This document shows positions 58,348 through 64,000 of a stretch of 64,000 nt of DNA, piece by piece; within the stretch, counting starts at the first letter, position 1, and each line of letters opens with the position of its first letter. The position numbers and the translations under genes were made by a program. Under the pieces are notes generated by a model. It was not told the origin of the DNA. It saw only the letters and a program-made list of their open reading frames with translations, and ran no database searches. The DNA lies in contig NZ_JACIFA010000014.1 in assembly GCF_014197135.1 (NCBI RefSeq), forward strand, positions 1 to 64,000, in the 5' to 3' direction. This DNA comes from Sphingomonas zeae (lineage in GTDB: Bacteria > Pseudomonadota > Alphaproteobacteria > Sphingomonadales > Sphingomonadaceae).

Positions 58348-59427
58348 TCATATATCCGCGGGCATGCCTCGCTCATACCAGCCTTGCGACCGCTTCACGA
58401 TGGCGACAACCGACAGCATGACCGGCACCTCGACCAGCACACCGACGACCGTCGCCAACGCTGCGCCAGAGTTCAACCCAAACAGCGAGATTGCGGCGGC
58501 GACGGCCAGCTCGAAGAAGTTCGATGCGCCGATCAACGCCGCCGGAGCCGCCACGCACCACGCGACGCCGAACCGCCGCGACAGCCAATAGGCAAGGCCC
58601 GCATTGAGATAGACCTGGATGAGGATTGGCACTGCGAGCAAACCGATCACCAGCGGCTGCGCGACGATCGCCCCGCCCTGGAAGCCGAACAGCAGCACCA
58701 GCGTCGCCAGCAGCGATACCAACGACACCGGACCGAGGCGGCCGAGCAGTCGATCAAGCGCGATCTCTCCCCCTTGGGCCAGCACGACGCGCCGCACGAC
58801 CTGCGCTACCACCACCGGGACGATGATATAGAGCACGACCGAGATCAGGAGCGTGTCCCACGGCACCGTCACCGAGGCGACGCCGAGCAGCAGGCCGACC
58901 AGCGGCGCGAACAGGAACACCATGATGACGTCGTTCAACGCAACCTGGCTGAGCGTATAGGTCGGCTCGCCGTCGCACAGGTTCGACCAGACGAACACCA
59001 TCGCGGTACAGGGCGCGGCGGCCAGCAGGATCAGGCCCGCAATATAGGATGATCCTTCCCCGGCGGGCAGCAGCGGCGCGAACAGCCAGCCGATGAACAG
59101 CGCCCCCAGTGCCGCCATCGAAAAGGGCTTTACCGCCCAGTTGATGAACAGCGTGACCCCCACGCCCTTCCAGTGCTGGCGGACCGATCCGAGCGCGCCG
59201 AAGTCGATCTTGAGCAGCATGGGTACGATCATCAGCCAGATCAGGACCGCGACGATCAGGTTGACACGTGCGACCTCGGCAGCGGCAACGCGCGCGAACA
59301 GGCCGGGCAGCAGATGCCCCAGGCCGATGCCAGCTACGATGCAAAGCCCGACCCAGAGCGAAAGATAGCGCTCGAACCGCCCCATGGCAGGGCGCGGCGG
59401 CGCGGCCCCGGTGACAATGCTCGACAT
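58348..59427 (-). CDS. acr3: ACR3-family arsenite efflux permease
   Basis: Inner-membrane protein of 359 residues with ten hydrophobic helices. The conserved thiol of ACR3 carriers is present in LAAAPCTAMVFVWSNLCDG and the late conserved segment ALIGASNFFELAVAAAI is intact. It expels arsenite using the proton gradient. The gene starts 3 bp after the arsC stop, so arsR, arsC and acr3 form one operon in that order. The ArsC upstream gives resistance to arsenate as well. Confidence 0.95.
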   Translation of the reverse strand: MSSIVTGAAPPRPAMGRFERYLSLWVGLCIVAGIGLGHLLPGLFARVAAAEVARVNLIVAVLIWLMIVPMLLKIDFGALGSVRQHWKGVGVTLFINWAVKPFSMAALGALFIGWLFAPLLPAGEGSSYIAGLILLAAAPCTAMVFVWSNLCDGEPTYTLSQVALNDVIMVFLFAPLVGLLLGVASVTVPWDTLLISVVLYIIVPVVVAQVVRRVVLAQGGEIALDRLLGRLGPVSLVSLLATLVLLFGFQGGAIVAQPLVIGLLAVPILIQVYLNAGLAYWLSRRFGVAWCVAAPAALIGASNFFELAVAAAISLFGLNSGAALATVVGVLVEVPVMLSVVAIVKRSQGWYERGMPADI

Positions 59428-59430
59428 GAT

Positions 59431-59859
59431 TCAGCTTACCCGCTGACCGGCGGCATTCACGACCTGCTCGCCATCTTCCTTGGCAAACGCCCCTTGCTGG
59501 GCGACCGGAAGCAGATCGAGCACGGCTTCGGATGGACGGCACAGCTTCACGCCCAAGGGCGACACGACGAGCGGCCGGTTGATGAGGATCGGATGCGCCA
59601 TCATCGCATCTACCAGCGCCGCATCGGACAGCGACGTGTCGCCCAGACCCAGCTGGGCATAGGGCGTGTCCTTCTCGCGGAGCAGATCGCGCGGCGTCAT
59701 ATCGGCACGGGCGATCAGTTGCACCAGCAGCGCACGCGAGGGCGGCGACTTCAGATACTCGACGACATGCGGCTCGATGCCCGCATTGCGAATCATCGCC
59801 AGCGCATTGCGCGACGTCCCGCATTCGGGATTGTGATAGATGACGACATCGACGGCCAC
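59431..59859 (-). CDS. arsC: Glutaredoxin-type arsenate reductase
   Basis: Protein of 142 residues, GTG start at 59859 with AAAGGA 6 nt upstream. The active site is HNPECGTSRN with the catalytic Cys near residue 12. The three Arg positions that bind arsenate are consistent with LREKDTPY, the INRPLVV strand and CRPSEAV. It reduces arsenate to arsenite with glutaredoxin and glutathione. It lies 11 bp after arsR and 3 bp before acr3. Confidence 0.95.
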   Translation of the reverse strand: MAVDVVIYHNPECGTSRNALAMIRNAGIEPHVVEYLKSPPSRALLVQLIARADMTPRDLLREKDTPYAQLGLGDTSLSDAALVDAMMAHPILINRPLVVSPLGVKLCRPSEAVLDLLPVAQQGAFAKEDGEQVVNAAGQRVS

Positions 59860-59870
59860 GGCCGGTCCTT

Positions 59871-60203
59871 TCAGCAGCAAGGGGTAAGTTCGGCGACCAG
59901 CGGCGCACACAGCTCGGCACGGCCGCCGCAGCAATCCTTGACGAGGAACAGGGTCAGCGCGCGCAGCCCATCCAGATCGGCGCGGTAGACGATTGAGCGG
60001 CTGTGGCGCTCGGAGCGGACAAGACCGGCGCGGGCGAGGATCCCCAGATGCGCCGACATGGTGTTCTGCGGCACGTCGAGACGCCGGGCGATCTCCCCTG
60101 CCGCTAGACCGGCTGGTTCGTGACCGACCAGCAGGCGAAACACGTCAAGCCGTGTTCCCTGGGCGAGAGCGCCAAGCGCAGAGACAGCCGAATCGTTATC
60201 CAT
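59871..60203 (-). CDS. arsR: ArsR arsenic-responsive repressor
   Basis: Protein of 110 residues of the ArsR/SmtB family. The winged helix shows AAGEIARRLDVPQNTMSAHL as the recognition region. The arsenite site is not the usual CVC in the DNA-binding helix but a C-terminal set: KDCCGG, ELCAP and a final TPCC, as in the Acidithiobacillus-type ArsR that binds arsenite with C-terminal cysteines. It represses the operon until arsenite binds. A palindrome abuts its start codon. Confidence 0.94.
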   Translation of the reverse strand: MDNDSAVSALGALAQGTRLDVFRLLVGHEPAGLAAGEIARRLDVPQNTMSAHLGILARAGLVRSERHSRSIVYRADLDGLRALTLFLVKDCCGGRAELCAPLVAELTPCC

Positions 60204-60223
60204 ATATCCAGCATAGCAGATAT
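60204..60223. promoter_or_regulatory. Probable ArsR operator next to the arsR start
   Basis: ATATC and GATAT half-sites separated by 10 bp (60204-60223) lie directly against the arsR start codon. This is the expected place for ArsR autoregulation. Because it touches the ATG, the transcript must have a very short leader or the site blocks elongation. Confidence 0.55.
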
Positions 60224-61001
60224 GTTGGTCGGCAGCAGGGTGCGTTTCACGTCACGAGAGAAATTCGGAGGGTCGTTACGACCCGCAGATCGGCAAAGCG
60301 CTTCGCTGCCTCGACCGGCTTGCCGTGCATCCACTCCTCGGGATACCGGGACCGCTCGATATCGCCCGTAGGATATCTCGTTAGCGGGCGGGGCGCAGCT
60401 GGTGATGGCGGTGGCAAGGACACCGCCACTTCGATCGGCTGCACAAATGTGCGCAACGGCTGCTCCGCATGAGCGTAAACGTCGCGATCGGTCGGATAGA
60501 GGGCGAGTTCGACCACCCAACGTAGACGGTCATCGATCGCGAAACCGGCCGCCGCAAGGTGTCAGTCGATCTCTTGCCGGCGGATCGACTGACACCTTGC
60601 TCTAGCGCAGCGAGACGACGGTTTGCAGATCGGCGATACGCTGCGCGTTCCAGCCTTCCGCGTCGAGCGTCTGCTCGTCGGGCTCGAATGACATGTGCCC
60701 ACCCTGCGAGGTCAGCGCTGGAGATAGCCCACAAAGGCCCGACCCGTGGGCAGATGATGCTCGCCATCGGAGGACGTCGCGCGCTGTTCGGCGCAAACCT
60801 CGGCCAGACGCTCTTCTTACGAGGACCTTATGGAACGAAGAATGAACCCCGCGCCACCAGAAGATGTGGCCGCAGCGATAGGCATGCTGGAGCGAGGCAA
60901 GGACGTGCTTTCCTCCGCACACCCCATTGGCACAGTCGACTGTACACACCGGGGCATCGGGACCGGGGTTAGCCAGTTCGATCAACAACTCGGATGCAAA
61001 T
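60224..61001. other. Region between arsenic operon and tRNA-Gln
   Basis: No gene is firmly supported. A minus-strand frame at about 60247-60510 (ELALYPTDRDVYAHAEQPLR) looks ordered for some 30 residues and may be the remnant of a real gene, but I do not recognise it. A short minus-strand piece ends at 60602 (DEQTLDAEGWNAQRIADLQT). The strongest structure is the 18-bp inverted repeat at 60554-60600, listed separately. Confidence 0.45.
60554..60600. repeat. Perfect 18-bp inverted repeat with 11-nt loop
   Basis: GCAAGGTGTCAGTCGATC at 60554-60571 is the exact reverse complement of 60583-60600, with TCTTGCCGGCG between. The hairpin is very stable. No T tract follows, so a terminator is not obvious; it could be a recombination or transposon-end footprint. 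Confidence 0.8.
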
Positions 61002-61076
61002 TGGCTGGGGCGGCAGGATTCGAACCTGCGTATGACGGTACCAAAAACCGTTGCCTTACCGCTTGGCGACGCCCCA
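61002..61076 (-). tRNA. tRNA-Gln (anticodon TTG)
   Basis: On the minus strand the sequence folds as a complete tRNA. The acceptor is TGGGGCG pairing with CGCCCCA and CCA is encoded. The D arm is GCCAAGCGGTAAGGC, the anticodon stem ACGGT/ACCGT has loop TTTTGGT (anticodon TTG), and the T arm is GCAGGTTCGAATCCTGC. It reads CAA codons for glutamine. Its 3' end faces the arsenic operon and IS-rich region, so it could be an integration site. Confidence 0.97.
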
Positions 61077-61140
61077 GTGGAGAGGCGCGCCTTATACCCG
61101 GCGCGCCGTTCTTGAAAAGCCCCTATTCCGGGGAAAATCG

Positions 61141-62244
61141 TCAGCCCAAGCGGCGCATCCAGCCGTGCGGGTCGGGGGCTTGGCCGCGCTGGATCGATAC
61201 CAGCTGTTCGCGCAAGGACATGGTCAGCTGGCCCGGGCCGCCGCTGCCGATGGTGAAGCGGCCCGCAGGTTCCGCGACGCTGCCGATCGGGGTGACGACG
61301 GCGGCGGTGCCGCAGGCGAAGGCCTCGACCAGGCGACCGCTGGCAGCGTCGGCGCGCCACTGGTCGATCGCATAGGGCTCCTCACGCACGGTCAGGCCTT
61401 GGGCGCGCGCGATGGTGAGGATCGAATCGCGGGTGATGCCGGGCAGGATCGTGCCGGTCAGCGGCGGCGTCACGAGCGATCCGTCGTCGAACACGAAGAA
61501 GACGTTCATGCCGCCGAGTTCCTCCACCCAGCGGCGCTCGACCGCGTCGAGGAAGACCACCTGGTCGCAGCCATTGGCGATCGCTTCCTTCTGCGCCAGC
61601 AAGCTGGCGGCATAATTGCCACCGCATTTGGCCGCGCCCGTGCCGCCGGGGGCCGCGCGGGTATAGCCCTGGCTCACCCAGATCGAGACCGCAGGCGCAC
61701 CACCCTTGAAATAGGCGCCGACCGACGAGGCGATGACCATATAGAGATATTCGGCCGAGGGCTTCACCCCCAGGAACACCTCGCTGGCGAACATGAAGGG
61801 ACGCAGATACAGCGCGCCACCATCCTGTTCGGGAATCCAGTCACGCTCGACCTCGACAAGCCGCTCGACCGATTCCAGGAAGAGGTTTTCAGGCAGCTCG
61901 GGCATCGCCATGCGCCGCGCCGAGTCTTGGAAGCGGCGGGCATTCGCCTCGGGCCGGAACAGCGCGGCGCCGCCATCGGCCAGGCGATAAGCCTTCATGC
62001 CCTCGAAAATTTCCTGCGCATAATGCAGGACCGAAGCGGCCGGATCGAGCTGAAGCGGCGCGCGCGCGGTGATCTGCGCATCGTGCCAGCCCTTTTCGTC
62101 GCTATAGCGGATCAGCGCCATGTGATCGGTGAACACCCGGCCGAATCCCGGATCGACCAGACGCGCCGCCCGTTCGCTCGCCGCGACCGGGGCCGCAGAG
62201 GGATCAAACCGAAACGTCAGGGCTTGGGGCACTTCCATCGTCAT
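61141..62244 (-). CDS. ilvE: Branched-chain amino acid aminotransferase
   Basis: Fold-type IV PLP enzyme of 367 residues, the longer form. The PLP Lys is in GAAKCGGNYAASLLAQKEA and the phosphate-binding loop in the LTGTILPGITRDSIL segment. The family opening is DHMALIRYSDEKGWHDAQIT and EIFEGMKAYRLADG is typical. It makes or breaks down Leu, Ile and Val by transfer from glutamate. It is divergent from a MarR gene (51 bp apart) and just downstream, on the same strand, lies tRNA-Gln. Confidence 0.96.
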   Translation of the reverse strand: MTMEVPQALTFRFDPSAAPVAASERAARLVDPGFGRVFTDHMALIRYSDEKGWHDAQITARAPLQLDPAASVLHYAQEIFEGMKAYRLADGGAALFRPEANARRFQDSARRMAMPELPENLFLESVERLVEVERDWIPEQDGGALYLRPFMFASEVFLGVKPSAEYLYMVIASSVGAYFKGGAPAVSIWVSQGYTRAAPGGTGAAKCGGNYAASLLAQKEAIANGCDQVVFLDAVERRWVEELGGMNVFFVFDDGSLVTPPLTGTILPGITRDSILTIARAQGLTVREEPYAIDQWRADAASGRLVEAFACGTAAVVTPIGSVAEPAGRFTIGSGGPGQLTMSLREQLVSIQRGQAPDPHGWMRRLG

Positions 62245-62295
62245 CTCTCTGTTTTGGGTTGCCGTGGCCTAGGGCGTGTGAGTAGACGGGTCAAC

Positions 62296-62793
62296 ATGGC
62301 TGCCTCGAACCAGTCCGCATCGGCACAGTTTCTCCGCGAACCAGAGCTCCGCAGGGGTATGGAATTGCTGTACTTCGGCAATAGCCATCTTGTGCGCTCC
62401 ATCGATCGCGGTCTCGCCGCGCAGGGGTTGGGCCGTGCCCATCACCGCGCGCTCTATTTCATTGCCCGCAAGCCCGACATGACGGTCAGCGAGTTGCTGT
62501 CACTGCTCGCCATCACCAAACAGTCGCTGGGCCGTGTGCTCAACGAGCTGGCGACGCGCGACCTGCTCGAAACGCGTCCGGGCGATCGCGACCGGCGCCA
62601 ACGGCTTCTCCGGCTGACACCGGCGGGGGCGGCGATGGAGGCCGAATTGTTCGACGCGCTGCGCGAAAAGCTGTCCAAGGCCTATGCGCGGGCCGGGCAG
62701 CAGGCGGTGACGGGGTTCTGGACCGTGCTGGAGGGGTTCATCCCGGAGAATGAACGCGCCCGGATCGAGGATTTGCGGTCCAACGACGGCTGA
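62296..62793 (+). CDS. MarR-family transcriptional regulator
   Basis: Protein of 165 residues. The winged helix is visible as RAHHRALYFIARKPDMTVSE, the recognition helix LSLLAITKQSLGRVLNELAT and the wing TRPGDRDRRQRLLRLTPAG. It is divergent from ilvE and shares the 51-bp region between the two starts, the usual layout in sphingomonads. The ligand is unknown. It could autoregulate and also affect ilvE. Confidence 0.92.
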   Translation: MAASNQSASAQFLREPELRRGMELLYFGNSHLVRSIDRGLAAQGLGRAHHRALYFIARKPDMTVSELLSLLAITKQSLGRVLNELATRDLLETRPGDRDRRQRLLRLTPAGAAMEAELFDALREKLSKAYARAGQQAVTGFWTVLEGFIPENERARIEDLRSNDG

Positions 62794-62936
62794 CTTTTGT
62801 CCGCGCGAAGACGCTACGGCGCGAAGAGAAAGAATTTTTGCGCGCCAAGGCTAAAGGAACACGGAGCTACGCTCGTCGCCCCTCTGCGCGTCCGGACGGA
62901 CCACGATCTTCTTCGCGGCTTCGCGCAAACGCAAAT

Positions 62937-63737
62937 TCAGCGTCGCGCGGCGGCCGCCATTTCGCGATTGCGCCGTTCGGAAGCGGTCAGCGTTTCGGCC
63001 ATGAGCCGCTTGAGCGCATCATCCGCATCCAGCACGTTCAGCCCTTCGCGGGTGGAACCGCCAGGGCTGGCGACCCGATCCGCCAACACGGCGGGCGGAG
63101 CATCCGCTCCGATCGCCATCGCCCCTGCCCCGTCGACCGTGGCCAGCGCCAGTTGCTGCGCCAGTTCAGGTGCCAGCCCCAGCCCGACCCCGGCCTGGGC
63201 CAGCGCGTCGATGAAGCGGAACACGAAAGCAGGCCCGCATCCCGCCAGCGCGGTGACGGCGTCGAAGCGCGCCTCGTCGTCCACCCAAGGGGCAAGGCCC
63301 AGTGGGCGGGCCAGCGCCTCGGCGGCATCGCGGACGGCCGCATCGGTGGAACGGGTGTAGAGCGCCGTCACCCCCTGCCCGATCGCGACCGGCAAATTGG
63401 GCATCATCCGCACGACCGCGCCGGCCGGAATACGACTGGCCAGCGCCTGTTCCTCGACCCCGGCCAGGATCGACAATAGGATTGCGGGGTTAAGATGCGC
63501 CAAAGTCGGTGCGATGTCGTCGAGCTGCTGCGGCTTGAACCCCAGCATCAGGATTGCAGGCGTCTCATCGACCGGCAGCGCGGTCAGCGAGCGGACGCCA
63601 TCGGGCGCGCGCGTACCGCTTCGAGTAACGACCGTGACTTGCACGGGGTCCAGCCCTTCGGCCAGCCAGCGGCGGAGCATCGCGCCCGCCATGTTGCCGC
63701 ATCCGATCAGCCAGATCGGCCCGGAAGGAAAACTCAC
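62937..63737 (-). CDS. proC: Pyrroline-5-carboxylate reductase
   Basis: Protein of 266 residues, GTG start at 63737 overlapping the ybjN stop (GTGA). The nucleotide-binding motif is WLIGCGNMAGAM. The conserved RMMPNLPVAIGQGVTALY, the DAVTALAGCGPAFVF helix and the VASPGGSTREGL segment that lines the active site are all intact. It reduces pyrroline-5-carboxylate to proline with NAD(P)H. The coupling to ybjN is common in Alphaproteobacteria. Confidence 0.95.
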   Translation of the reverse strand: MSFPSGPIWLIGCGNMAGAMLRRWLAEGLDPVQVTVVTRSGTRAPDGVRSLTALPVDETPAILMLGFKPQQLDDIAPTLAHLNPAILLSILAGVEEQALASRIPAGAVVRMMPNLPVAIGQGVTALYTRSTDAAVRDAAEALARPLGLAPWVDDEARFDAVTALAGCGPAFVFRFIDALAQAGVGLGLAPELAQQLALATVDGAGAMAIGADAPPAVLADRVASPGGSTREGLNVLDADDALKRLMAETLTASERRNREMAAAARR

Positions 63738-64000
63738 GCTTCGCCCTGGGTTTCGATCAGCGCGGCGGCCAGCGCCTCGCGTGGCGTCTTGCCACCCCAC
63801 AGAACGAACTGGAATACCGGGTAGAAGCGCTCGCACTCCTCGATCGCCGATTCGACCAGCAATTCGGTCGCAGAGAGCGAGATGGTGCCATCCTCGCCGC
63901 CATCGACCATCGCGGCGTGACGATAGAGCAGGATACCGCTGTTGGACCATAGCTCGAAATGGCCGATCCAAAGCTGTTCGTTGACCAGCGCCAGCGCCTC
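63734..64000 (-). CDS. YbjN-domain protein (5' end outside the window)
   Basis: Only the last 88 codons are in the window. The visible part EQLWIGHFELWSNSGILLYR followed by HAAMVDGG and LLVESAIEECERFYPVFQFV is typical of the YbjN domain (PF10722), a type III secretion chaperone-like fold of unclear function. It ends ALIETQGEA and the stop overlaps the proC start. It is likely co-transcribed with proC. Confidence 0.85.
   Translation of the reverse strand, partial: EALALVNEQLWIGHFELWSNSGILLYRHAAMVDGGEDGTISLSATELLVESAIEECERFYPVFQFVLWGGKTPREALAAALIETQGEA

Noticed and set aside
57757..59052. 431-codon plus-strand frame across the MFS remnant and the acr3 gene
   Set aside because: Its second half is antisense to acr3, which is certain, and its composition is His/Gln/Arg-rich. 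The first part is accounted for by the MFS remnant.
60602..61360. 252-codon minus-strand frame across the tRNA-Gln gene
   Set aside because: It runs through a complete tRNA and the ilvE 3' end, so it is not a protein gene.

Overview
The window looks like chromosomal DNA of a sphingomonad (Sphingomonadales, Alphaproteobacteria). It is GC-rich and strongly coding, with several TonB-dependent receptors and Tat-exported enzymes, an UrcA-family protein and a ybjN-proC pair. The genus is an inference from gene families and organisation; no 16S gene is present.

Layout. (1) 1-880 has no convincing gene. (2) 880-8322: a TctD/TctE-like two-component system, divergent from a solute-binding protein, an OprP-type porin, a CitMHS citrate transporter, a TerC protein and an alpha/beta hydrolase. 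This is probably a tricarboxylate sensing and uptake locus. (3) 8323-19682 looks acquired. A DnaJ-domain protein and a broken IS481 transposase precede a catabolic cluster: E1 alpha/beta of an acetoin-dehydrogenase-like complex, a stand-alone lipoyl protein, a truncated E2 core, a TetR regulator, a zinc alcohol dehydrogenase, an OprB porin, an SDR and an epoxide hydrolase. It ends in a hairpin and a 410-bp segment bounded by inverted repeats. (4) 19683-31527: PNPOx-like protein, Tat-exported SDR, M13 peptidase, TonB receptor facing a histidine acid phosphatase, DUF885 peptidase, CLC-type channel and a small conserved protein. (5) 31661-37146, minus strand: a caa3-type cytochrome c oxidase operon with chained 4-nt start/stop overlaps. 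(6) 38206-43238: MarR regulator with a palindromic operator, then a complete FUSC / DUF1656 / HlyD / NodT efflux operon. (7) 43271-46250: aldo-keto reductase remnant, PadR plus membrane partner, two small exported proteins. (8) 46350-55610, minus strand: LysR regulator, STN-TonB receptor, SbmA/BacA-like ABC transporter with its own ATPase, PmbA (TldE), TldD, thioredoxin and an unknown protein. (9) 55612-61001: IS3 remnant, esterase/TetR divergent pair, MFS remnant, arsR-arsC-acr3 operon, hairpin. (10) 61002-64000: tRNA-Gln(TTG), ilvE, MarR, proC, ybjN (partial).

The most notable system is region 8. It contains every step needed to bring a peptide-like compound through the outer membrane, through the inner membrane and into a cytosolic TldD/TldE protease, apparently in one operon. 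I infer a scavenging or detoxification route for modified peptides. The second is region 3, where epoxide hydrolase, alcohol dehydrogenases and an acetoin-cleaving-type complex form a plausible epoxide to diol to hydroxyketone to acyl-CoA path, with an unusually split E2.

Five decayed loci (an IS481, a zinc ADH, an aldo-keto reductase, an IS3 and an MFS permease) have lost internal segments or accumulated frame changes, which marks where the window has been reworked.
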